Shown: one piece after another, positions 24,471-31,682 of the stretch
Layout: each line of letters opens with the position of its first letter
How positions within the stretch are numbered: the stretch's first letter is position 1
Assembly: GCA_024709165.1 (NCBI GenBank)
Contig: JANJXF010000128.1
Span: 1 to 36,090 of the forward strand
Reading direction: 5' to 3'
Length of the DNA stretch: 36,090 nucleotides
From: Thiobacillus sp.
GTDB lineage: Bacteria > Pseudomonadota > Gammaproteobacteria > Burkholderiales > Thiobacillaceae
Program-made: the position numbers and the translations under genes
The notes under the pieces: model-generated
Told to the model about the DNA's origin: nothing
What the model saw: the letters and a program-made list of their open reading frames with translations, nothing else
Databases searched by the model: none

Positions 24471-24847
24471 AACGACACGCTTCCCTCCTTCCCCTGTCGC
24501 GCGAACATCACACCGCGCTGAGCCTTGCCCGACACTGCGAACGCTGCGCCCAGTCGGGCGACGCAACCCTGATCGACGCGGCCTGCCGGCGTGCCATCGA
24601 CGAATTCGCGCGCCATCTCGACGCGCACTTCCAGACGGAGGAGCGCACGCTGCTGCCACTGCTGCAGGGCGCCGCCACAGCGCCGCTGGTGCAGCGCACG
24701 CTCGCCGAGCACCGTGCGTTGCACGACTGTCTCGATGGCTTGCAGCACAACGATGTCGGTGTACTGGCGCGCTTCGGCCAGTGCCTCGCCGCCCACGTGC
24801 GCTTCGAGGAACGCGAACTGTTCCCGGCCATCGAAGATCTGCTCTGA
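24467..24847 (+). CDS. Hemerythrin HHE-domain protein
   Basis: A 126-residue four-helix hemerythrin-like protein. Candidate di-iron ligands are spread as expected: REHHTALSLARH (His14/15), HLDAHFQTEER (His54, Glu58), EHRALHD (His82, His86) and HVRFEERELFP (His110, Glu114). Hemerythrins of this kind bind O2 or NO or donate iron for cluster repair (compare the C-terminal domain of YtfE/Ric). The ATG overlaps the stop of the NnrS-like gene, so the two are translationally coupled and belong to the NsrR-type operon. It lacks the N-terminal ScdA domain of full Ric proteins. Confidence 0.88.
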   Translation: MKRHASLLPLSREHHTALSLARHCERCAQSGDATLIDAACRRAIDEFARHLDAHFQTEERTLLPLLQGAATAPLVQRTLAEHRALHDCLDGLQHNDVGVLARFGQCLAAHVRFEERELFPAIEDLL

Positions 24848-24903
24848 ATTCTGCAAAGCCGGCCGGAACTCCGACGCCACGACGCCCCGAAGAAACACCG
24901 GGA

Positions 24904-25383
24904 TCAGCGGCGCGGCGCGCCCGTCTCGGCGGCGATGCGTTCGATCGTTGCGACGAAGTCCGGGTCCTCTCCCTGCAGCAGTCTCGGCAACGCGCTGCGG
25001 AAGTCCTCGCGCGCGCACCACTCGTGCATGTAGTCGACCCACGACTGCCACAGCCGTGCCTGCTGCCGGCTCATGTCGTCCTCGTACACCAGTACGTAGG
25101 CACGCTCGAACAGGCTGATGAGAATGGCGAACAGGGCGTGCTTGCGTTCCTGTTGCTCTTCGGTGAACCCACCCACCGGCTCCCGCGACAGCAAGCGCAG
25201 GTCGGCGTTGCCGATGACCAGCCGCATGAAGTCGGAATATTCGTCGGAGAGACGCAGATAGATTTCCTCCTCGTCGCTCTGCCGTTCCCGCCGGCGGTCG
25301 TGGACGAACACCAAGATGGCGAGCGGCAGACCGACGACGGTGACGAGATAGCTCGCCGCTTCCAGCATTTGCAAGGCATCCAT
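24904..25383 (-). CDS. Membrane-anchored protein of unknown function
   Basis: A 159-residue protein with one N-terminal hydrophobic segment (about residues 9-28, ASYLVTVVGLPLAILVFVHD) followed by a charged, mainly helical cytoplasmic part (DRRRERQSDEEEIYLRLSDEY onward). The build resembles DUF4760-type proteins but I cannot assign a family firmly. The ATG follows directly on the stop of trmL (TGA ATG), so the two are co-transcribed. The gene is convergent with the hemerythrin gene, with a 56-base gap that shows no clear terminator. Confidence 0.75.
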   Translation of the reverse strand: MDALQMLEAASYLVTVVGLPLAILVFVHDRRRERQSDEEEIYLRLSDEYSDFMRLVIGNADLRLLSREPVGGFTEEQQERKHALFAILISLFERAYVLVYEDDMSRQQARLWQSWVDYMHEWCAREDFRSALPRLLQGEDPDFVATIERIAAETGAPRR

Positions 25384-25848
25384 TCACATCCCTCCCGCAA
25401 ATCCGTTCTGCCGCCAGGCTTCGAACACGGTGACGCTCACCGCATTCGACAGATTCATGCTGCGCGAGCCGGGCAGCATGGGCAGGCGCAGGCGATGGAC
25501 GTTGTCGAAACGCTCCAGGATCTCGTCCGGCAGGCCGCGTGACTCCGGCCCGAACAGCAGCACGTCACCGGGACAAAAACCGATCGTCGCATAGTTGCGG
25601 CTGGCCTTGGTGGTGAGTGCGTACCAGCGCCGTTCTGCCAGCGCGGACGCCACCGCCTGCCAGTCGGCGTGCACCCGCACGCACGCCATGTCATGGTAAT
25701 CGAGTCCCGCTCGCGCCACCTGCCTGTCGGACAGATCGAAGCCGAGCGGCTCGACCAGGTGCAGGCGGCAGCCCGTGTTGGCGGCGAGGCGGATGAGATT
25801 GCCGGTGTTGGGCGGAATTTCCGGCTGATACAAAACGATGTCAAACAT
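25384..25848 (-). CDS. trmL: tRNA (cytidine(34)-2'-O)-methyltransferase
   Basis: A 154-residue SPOUT methyltransferase that methylates the wobble ribose of tRNA-Leu isoacceptors. It starts MFDIVLYQPEIPPNTGNLIRL, the TrmL N terminus, and has the knotted SAM-binding region LLFGPESRGLPDE and RLPMLPGSRSMNLSNAVSV. The ATG at 25848 is preferred to an upstream in-frame start at 25881, since the family begins at MFDI. Divergent from gshA with 44 bases between. Confidence 0.95.
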   Translation of the reverse strand: MFDIVLYQPEIPPNTGNLIRLAANTGCRLHLVEPLGFDLSDRQVARAGLDYHDMACVRVHADWQAVASALAERRWYALTTKASRNYATIGFCPGDVLLFGPESRGLPDEILERFDNVHRLRLPMLPGSRSMNLSNAVSVTVFEAWRQNGFAGGM

Positions 25849-25892
25849 CCGGCTTGGCCTAAAATGCAAGGATATCTCCAAACACGTATTCT

Positions 25893-27185
25893 ATGGTCCC
25901 CTACCTCACCACCGCACTCACCGGCCCGTTGCTGGAGCTGGAAAAACGCCTGCTTGACGCGCAGCCGACCATCGAACACTGGTTCCGCCAGCAGTGGAAG
26001 GAGCAGGCGGCACCGTTCTACACGTCGGTCGACATCCGCAATGCCGGCTTCAAGCTGGCACCGGTCGACACCAATCTTTTCCCGGGTGGCTTCAACAACC
26101 TCAATCCTGCATTCATGTCGCTGTCGATCCACGCGGCGATGGGCGCGGTGGAAAAGATATGCCCGGATGCGCAGCGTCTGCTGCTGATCCCGGAGAACCA
26201 CACGCGCAACACCTTCTACCTGCAGAACGTCGCGGTGCTGGCACACATCCTGCGCCAGACGGGACTCATCGTGCGCATCGGCACCCTGATTCCCGAGATC
26301 ACCCAGCCCACCACGCTGGAGCTGCCGGCCGGCGGCCGCCTCACGCTGGAACCGTTGGTGCGCCAGGGTGAGCGGGTCGGGCTGGCGGATTTCGATCCCT
26401 GCGCGGTGCTGCTCAACAATGACCTGTCGGCCGGCGTGCCCGCGATCCTCAAGGGCATCGAGCAGACCATCATGCCGCCGCTCTACGCCGGCTGGTCGAC
26501 GCGGCGCAAGTCGCGGCACTTCCGCGCCTACGAGCAGGTCGCGGTGGAGTTCTCGCGGCTCATCGGCATCGACCCCTGGCTGATCGACCCGTATTTCGAC
26601 CAGTGCGGCAAGATCGATTTCCAGGCGCACCAGGGCGAAGAATGCCTGGCGGAGAAAGTCTCCGCACTGCTCGCGCGCATCCGGCTCAAGTACGACGAAT
26701 ACGGCATCGACCAGCCGCCCTTCGTCATCGTCAAGGCCGACGCCGGCACCTACGGCATGGGCATCATGACGGTGAAATCACCCGACGACGTACGCGAACT
26801 CAACCGCCGCCAGCGCAACAAGATGGCCGTCGGCAAGGAGGGCATGGAAATCCACGAAGTGCTGATCCAGGAGGGCGTGTACACCTTCGAGAGCATCAAC
26901 GAGGCGGTCGCCGAACCGGTCGTCTACATGATCGACCACTTCGTCGTCGGCGGTTTCTACCGCGTGCACACCACGCGTGGCGTCGACGAGAACCTCAACA
27001 GCCCGGGCATGCACTTCGTGCCGCTGGCGTTCGACGAAACCTGCCTGATGCCCGACCGCAGCGCCAACCCCGACGCCAGTCTCAACCGCTTCTATGCCTA
27101 CGGCGTGATCGCGCGTCTGGCGATGCTGGCGGCGAGCGTCGAACTCGACGACACCCTCAACGAGCTCGGCGACGCCGTCCCATGA
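25893..27185 (+). CDS. gshA: Glutamate-cysteine ligase (proteobacterial alternative type)
   Basis: A 430-residue ligase of the type found in many betaproteobacteria and acidithiobacilli, unrelated in sequence to E. coli GshA. It would make gamma-glutamylcysteine, the first step of glutathione synthesis. Recognisable stretches are SVDIRNAGFKLAPVDTNLFPGGFNNL, FVIVKADAGTYGMGIMTVK and YMIDHFVVGGFYRVHTTRG. The ATG at 25893 follows a short gap containing TAAAAT (25860-25865), a possible -10. The stop overlaps gshB (ATGA), which supports the assignment. Confidence 0.92.
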   Translation: MVPYLTTALTGPLLELEKRLLDAQPTIEHWFRQQWKEQAAPFYTSVDIRNAGFKLAPVDTNLFPGGFNNLNPAFMSLSIHAAMGAVEKICPDAQRLLLIPENHTRNTFYLQNVAVLAHILRQTGLIVRIGTLIPEITQPTTLELPAGGRLTLEPLVRQGERVGLADFDPCAVLLNNDLSAGVPAILKGIEQTIMPPLYAGWSTRRKSRHFRAYEQVAVEFSRLIGIDPWLIDPYFDQCGKIDFQAHQGEECLAEKVSALLARIRLKYDEYGIDQPPFVIVKADAGTYGMGIMTVKSPDDVRELNRRQRNKMAVGKEGMEIHEVLIQEGVYTFESINEAVAEPVVYMIDHFVVGGFYRVHTTRGVDENLNSPGMHFVPLAFDETCLMPDRSANPDASLNRFYAYGVIARLAMLAASVELDDTLNELGDAVP

Positions 27186-28135
27186 AACTGCTGTTCGTCG
27201 TCGACCCCCTGGCGAGCCTCAAGCCGCAGAAGGACAGCTCGGTAGCGATGATGCGCAGTGCGGCGGCGCGCGGTCATGCCGTGTTCGCCTGCACGGCGCG
27301 CGATCTCTTCGTGCGCGATGGCATCACCCACGCACCGTGCGCCACGGTGGAAGTTGCCGCCGGCGACGCGTGGTTCCGCGTCGCTCACACCGAGATCCTG
27401 CGGCTGAAGGATTTCAGCGCCGTCGTCATGCGCACCGATCCGCCCGTCGACACGGATTACCTGCTCGCAACCCATCTGCTCGGCGTGGCCGAGGCCAACG
27501 GAGCGCATGTGTTGAACCGCCCTGCGGCGCTGCGCAACTTCAACGAGAAGCTCGCCATCCTCGACTTCCCGCAATTCATCGCTCCCACGCTGGTGAGCGC
27601 AGACGCCGCACAAATCCGCGATTTCCTTGCCGAACAGGAAGACATCATCGTCAAGCCACTCACCGAAATGGGCGGCAGCGGCGTCTTCCGCCTCACCGGC
27701 GCCGATCCCAATCGCAACGTCATTCTGGAAACGCTCACCCGGCGCGGTGCGCGCGCCATCATGGCGCAGCGCTACCTGCCCGCAATCAGCGCAGGCGACA
27801 AGCGCATCCTTCTCATCGACGGCGAGGTCGTGCCGTGGGCGCTCGCGCGCGTCCCGCAGGCCGGCGACACGCGCGGCAACCTCGCTGCCGGTGGCCGCGC
27901 GCGCGTACAAGCCTTGAGCGAGCGCGACCGCCGCATCGCCGACGCGGTTGCGCCGTGGGCGCAGACACAGGGCATCTTTCTCGCCGGGATCGATGTCATC
28001 GGCGACTGTCTCACCGAAATCAACGTCACCAGCCCCACCGGTTTCCAGGAAATCGCGGCACAAAGTGGCCACGACGTCGCCGCTGAGTTCGTCGTCGCGT
28101 TGGAGCGCAACTTCGCCCGCGCGGTGCGGCCGTGA
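27182..28135 (+). CDS. gshB: Glutathione synthetase
   Basis: A 317-residue ATP-grasp enzyme that adds glycine to gamma-glutamylcysteine. Family landmarks: MKLLFVVDPLASLKPQKDSS at the N terminus, NFNEKLAILDFP, VKPLTEMGGSGVFRL (ATP-grasp lysine loop), RILLIDGEVVPWALARVP and the metal-site TEINVTSPTGFQEI. The start overlaps gshA (ATGA) and the stop overlaps apbE (GTGA). Glutathione made here would serve grxC in the same window. Confidence 0.97.
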   Translation: MKLLFVVDPLASLKPQKDSSVAMMRSAAARGHAVFACTARDLFVRDGITHAPCATVEVAAGDAWFRVAHTEILRLKDFSAVVMRTDPPVDTDYLLATHLLGVAEANGAHVLNRPAALRNFNEKLAILDFPQFIAPTLVSADAAQIRDFLAEQEDIIVKPLTEMGGSGVFRLTGADPNRNVILETLTRRGARAIMAQRYLPAISAGDKRILLIDGEVVPWALARVPQAGDTRGNLAAGGRARVQALSERDRRIADAVAPWAQTQGIFLAGIDVIGDCLTEINVTSPTGFQEIAAQSGHDVAAEFVVALERNFARAVRP

Positions 28136-29160
28136 ACGCAGCCGCCTGGCGGGCGGCCACGCGCCGCCTGATCGCGTACCTGTTCGTCGCCACGCTCGCC
28201 GCGTGCAGCCCGCCGCCGCTTTATCAGCAGCAGTCCTTCGTGTTCGGCACGCTGGTCGAAGTGAGCCTCTACGGTGCACCGGACGCCCAGGCACGCACTG
28301 CGGCAGCCGCCGTACTGGCGCGTTTCGACGCACTGCACCGCGAACTGCACGCCTGGCAGCCGAGTGCGCTGTCGCGGCTCAACGCGGCACTGGCGCGCGG
28401 CGAGCCCGCGACGGTACCGCCGGAACTGGCGGCGATGCTGAAAGATGCGCAGACACTCGCCATCCAGTCGGACGAGCTGTTCAACCCCGCCATCGGCGGG
28501 CTTATCGCACTGTGGGGTTTCCAGGCCGACGCGCCGCATGGCCGGGTACCCACCGACGACGCGGTCGACGCCTGGGTCGCACGCCGTCCGCGCATGGCCG
28601 ATCTCGTCATCGACGGTGACACGGTGTCGAGTCGCAATCCAGCGGTGCAGCTGGATCTCGGCGGCTACGCCAAGGGACGGGCGCTGGATGATGCGGTCGC
28701 CATCCTGAAGCAGCACGGCATCGCCAACGCGCTGATCAACATCGGCGGCAACGTCATCGTCCTCGGCCGCCACGGCGAACGTCCGTGGCGTGTGGGCATC
28801 CAGCATCCACGCACCCCCGGCACGCTGGCGACGCTCGAACTCCACGATGGCGAGGCGGTCGGCACCTCCGGTGATTATCAGCGTTTTTTCGAGGTGGACG
28901 GACGCCGCTACTGCCACCTCATCGACCCGCGCAATGGGCGGTCCGCATCGGCAATGCAGTCGGTGACGGTACTGGTACGCGGCGAACACGCCGGCACCCG
29001 CTCCGACGCGCTGTCCAAGCCGCTGTTCATCGACGGTCCGGCACGCCTCGCGGATCATGCCGCGCGGCTCGGCGTCCGCGAGTATCTCGCGGTGGATGCG
29101 GCGGGAAAGTCGATCGTCTCGCCCGGCATGGCGGCCCGTGTCACACCCGGACACCGATGA
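28132..29160 (+). CDS. apbE: FAD:protein FMN transferase (ApbE-type lipoprotein)
   Basis: A 342-residue ApbE that covalently attaches FMN to threonine residues of target proteins such as Nqr/Rnf subunits, in the periplasm. It has a lipoprotein signal (LFVATLAACSPP, lipobox Cys about 25), ELFNPAIGGLIALWGF, the conserved LDLGGYAKGRALDDAV and NIGGNVIVLG loops, and a C-terminal HLIDPRNGR. The start is a GTG overlapping the gshB stop. Rnf/Nqr-type target genes are not in the window. Its link to glutathione genes is positional only. Confidence 0.93.
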   Translation: MNAAAWRAATRRLIAYLFVATLAACSPPPLYQQQSFVFGTLVEVSLYGAPDAQARTAAAAVLARFDALHRELHAWQPSALSRLNAALARGEPATVPPELAAMLKDAQTLAIQSDELFNPAIGGLIALWGFQADAPHGRVPTDDAVDAWVARRPRMADLVIDGDTVSSRNPAVQLDLGGYAKGRALDDAVAILKQHGIANALINIGGNVIVLGRHGERPWRVGIQHPRTPGTLATLELHDGEAVGTSGDYQRFFEVDGRRYCHLIDPRNGRSASAMQSVTVLVRGEHAGTRSDALSKPLFIDGPARLADHAARLGVREYLAVDAAGKSIVSPGMAARVTPGHR

Positions 29161-29187
29161 GTCGGCACGGGTGGCCGCCGCTCGCGT

Positions 29188-29193
29188 TAAAAT
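29188..29193 (+). promoter_or_regulatory. Possible -10 element of the PTS operon
   Basis: TAAAAT in the 62-base gap between apbE and the EIIA gene, in the setting GTTAAAATACGG. A similar TAAAATATACGG lies before secB. No convincing -35 is seen 17 bases upstream. Confidence 0.3.
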
Positions 29194-29222
29194 ACGGTTT
29201 TCGTCCGAAATGAAGTGAAGGC

Positions 29223-29639
29223 GTGATTGGCATACTCATCGTTGCTCATGGCTCGCTCGCCGACAGCCTGGTCGAGTGCGTCACCCATGTGCTGGGGCAG
29301 CGCCCGCGAGGGCTCGCCACGCTGGACTTCATCGGCCACGCGGATCCCGACGAGCGGCAGAAGGCGCTGCAGGCGCGGCTCGACGATCTGGACGAGGGCG
29401 ACGGCATTCTCGTCCTCACCGACATGTATGGTGCGACGCCCAGCAATACACTTTGCCGCGTGCTCGAGCCGGCGCACATCGAAGGCATCACCGGCGTCAA
29501 CCTGCCGATGCTGCTGAAGGCGCTGAACTACCGCGAATCCCTGGCCCTGCCGCAGCTCGTGGAACGCATCGTCGAAGGCGGTCGCAACAGTATCAACCAC
29601 ATTTCCGAGATCATGTGTCATGCAGCAACGGGACGTTGA
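29223..29639 (+). CDS. PTS EIIA component, mannose family
   Basis: A 138-residue EIIA-Man-type protein. The phosphorylated histidine is His9 in IGILIVAHGSLADS; other family stretches are GDGILVLTDMYGATPSN and GVNLPMLLKAL. The start is a GTG at 29223 with a GAAG site. It overlaps ptsH by 20 bases. No EIIB, EIIC or EIID follows, so it is probably a regulatory phosphocarrier rather than part of a sugar transporter. Confidence 0.92.
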   Translation: MIGILIVAHGSLADSLVECVTHVLGQRPRGLATLDFIGHADPDERQKALQARLDDLDEGDGILVLTDMYGATPSNTLCRVLEPAHIEGITGVNLPMLLKALNYRESLALPQLVERIVEGGRNSINHISEIMCHAATGR

Positions 29640-29886
29640 AGTGATCAACAAGCTCGGGCTGCACGCCCGCCCGTCGGCGCGGATTACCCAGCTCGCCGCC
29701 CAGTTCAAAAGCCAGATCCACGTCTCGCGCAACGGCCGCCGGGTCAACGCGAAGAGCATCATGGGGGTGATGATGCTGGCGGCCGCACGCGGCACCACCG
29801 TCACCCTGGAAACCGAGGGCGAGGACGAGACCGAGGCCATCGACGCGCTTGTCGGCCTCATTTCCAGCGGTTTCGGCGAAGAATGA
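29620..29886 (+). CDS. ptsH: HPr phosphocarrier protein
   Basis: An 88-residue HPr that passes phosphate from enzyme I to EIIA. His15 is in GLHARPSARI, and Ser46 is present in NAKSIMGVMML, the site used by HPr kinase where that enzyme exists. The ATG at 29620 lies inside the EIIA gene, giving translational coupling; ptsI follows 4 bases after the stop. Confidence 0.97.
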   Translation: MQQRDVEVINKLGLHARPSARITQLAAQFKSQIHVSRNGRRVNAKSIMGVMMLAAARGTTVTLETEGEDETEAIDALVGLISSGFGEE

Positions 29887-29890
29887 ACGC

Positions 29891-31615
29891 ATGAGCTTCT
29901 CGCTGCACGGCATCGGCGTCTCCGGCGGCATCGCCATCGGTTACGCGCACCTCGCGTCCAGCGCACGGGTCGAAGTGCCGCAATACATGCTCGACCAGAA
30001 GCACATCCAGGACGAACTGGATCGCTTCGACGAAGCGATCCTTGCCACGCGCGCCGAACTCGAAGGACTGCGCAGCCACATTCCTCACGACGCCCCGGCC
30101 GAACTGTCGGCCTTTCTCGACATGCACCTGATGTTCCTTGGCGATTCGATGATCGCCGAGGAACCCAAACGCCTCATCCGCGACACCCAGTGCAACGCCG
30201 AGTGGGCCCTGGCCCAGCAAATGGAGGCGCTGGTGGCGCGCTTCGAGGAAATCGATGACGCCTATCTCCGGAGCCGCCAGGAAGACGTGGTGCAGGTGGT
30301 GCAGCGCGTGCTGAAAGCGCTGACCGGCCACCCCAGCCACCTGCCGCTCGACGTCGACTTCGATAGCGAGCGCATCCTCGTCGCGCACGAGCTGTCGCCG
30401 GCTGACATGGTCGTTTTCAAGAACGTGCATTTCGCCGCATTCGTCACCGACCTCGGCGGCACCACCTCGCACACCGCGATTCTTGCGCGCAGCATGGGCA
30501 TGCCGTCGGTGATGGCGCTGCACAATGCGCGCAGCCTGATCCGCGACCACGACCTCCTCATCGTCGACGGCCGCGACGGCGTGGTGATCGTCAACCCCGA
30601 CGAGTCGGTGCTGGCCGAATACCGGCTGCGCCAGAACCAGTGGCGCATCGACACCGACAAGCTCAAGCGCCTGAAAACCAGCCGCTCGGCCACACTCGAC
30701 GGCACCCCGATCGAACTGATGGCGAACATCGAATTACTGTCCGACATCGACGCGGTGAAGGCGGCAGGTGCGCACGGCATCGGCCTGTTCCGCAGCGAGT
30801 TTCTCTTCCTCAACCGTTCCGACCTGCCGAGCGAGAACGAGCAGTACGAATCCTACAAGACCGTGGCCGAAGCGCTCGACGGCAAGCCGGTGACCATCCG
30901 CACCCTCGACCTCGGCGCCGACAAGCAGGCCCCGTGGGGGCACAGCGTCGCCGACAATCCGGCACTCGGCCTGCGCGCGATCCGCCTGTGCCTTGCCGAA
31001 CCGGGATTGTTTCTCACCCAGCTGCGTGCCATCCTGCGCGCCTCCGTGCACGGCCGCGTGCGCATCCTCGTGCCCATGCTTGCCAGCTTCACGGAACTGC
31101 GCCAGACCTTGCAGCGTATCGACGAAGCCAAGGGATCGCTGCGTCGCGACGGTCTGAAATTCGATGAATCCATCCCGGTCGGCGGCATGATCGAAGTTCC
31201 GGCAGCGGCGCTGGCGGCCGGTTATTTTGCCGAGCAACTCGATTTTCTGTCGATCGGCACCAACGACCTGATCCAGTACACACTGGCGATCGATCGCGCC
31301 GACGACAGCGTGTCCCACCTCTACGACCCGCTGCACCCGGCGGTGCTCGGCCTCATCCAGCAGACCATCCGCGCCGGCGCCAAGGCCGGCAAGCCGGTAT
31401 CGGTGTGCGGCGAGATGGCCGGCGATCCGCTGCTTACCCGCCTGTTGCTCGGGCTTGGCCTGCGCAGCTTCTCCATGCACCCCGCAAGCCTCCTGCAGGT
31501 GAAACAGCAGGTGCTGCGATCGCACATCGAGGAGATCACGCCGGCGGCGCAAAAACTACTGAAGAACGTCGACCCCGAGCGGACGGCGCTGCTGCTCAAC
31601 CGGCTGAACGGCTGA
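29891..31615 (+). CDS. ptsI: PTS enzyme I
   Basis: A 574-residue enzyme I (phosphoenolpyruvate-protein phosphotransferase). The active-site histidine is His194 in GGTTSHTAILARSMG. The PEP-binding half shows GLFRSEFLFLNR, VGGMIEVPAAA, SIGTNDLIQYTLAIDR and the CGEMAGDP loop. There is no N-terminal GAF domain, so this is PtsI rather than PtsP. The ATG at 29891 (MSFSLHGIGVSGGIAIG) is chosen over an earlier in-frame start that would overlap ptsH. Confidence 0.97.
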   Translation: MSFSLHGIGVSGGIAIGYAHLASSARVEVPQYMLDQKHIQDELDRFDEAILATRAELEGLRSHIPHDAPAELSAFLDMHLMFLGDSMIAEEPKRLIRDTQCNAEWALAQQMEALVARFEEIDDAYLRSRQEDVVQVVQRVLKALTGHPSHLPLDVDFDSERILVAHELSPADMVVFKNVHFAAFVTDLGGTTSHTAILARSMGMPSVMALHNARSLIRDHDLLIVDGRDGVVIVNPDESVLAEYRLRQNQWRIDTDKLKRLKTSRSATLDGTPIELMANIELLSDIDAVKAAGAHGIGLFRSEFLFLNRSDLPSENEQYESYKTVAEALDGKPVTIRTLDLGADKQAPWGHSVADNPALGLRAIRLCLAEPGLFLTQLRAILRASVHGRVRILVPMLASFTELRQTLQRIDEAKGSLRRDGLKFDESIPVGGMIEVPAAALAAGYFAEQLDFLSIGTNDLIQYTLAIDRADDSVSHLYDPLHPAVLGLIQQTIRAGAKAGKPVSVCGEMAGDPLLTRLLLGLGLRSFSMHPASLLQVKQQVLRSHIEEITPAAQKLLKNVDPERTALLLNRLNG

Positions 31616-31616
31616 A

Positions 31617-31660
31617 CCGGTCGGCAACGGTCTTTCCGGCGAACACCGGAGTACGACCGG
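31617..31660. terminator. Possible shared terminator structure between convergent genes
   Basis: Outer arms CCGGTCG (31617-31623) and CGACCGG (31654-31660) enclose an inner stem TCCGG/CCGGA (31635-31639, 31646-31650), between ptsI (plus) and the dynamin-like gene (minus). No T-run is present on either strand, so termination is only suggested by the position. Confidence 0.35.
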
Positions 31661-31682
31661 AATCACGCGCCGTTCCGTCACG

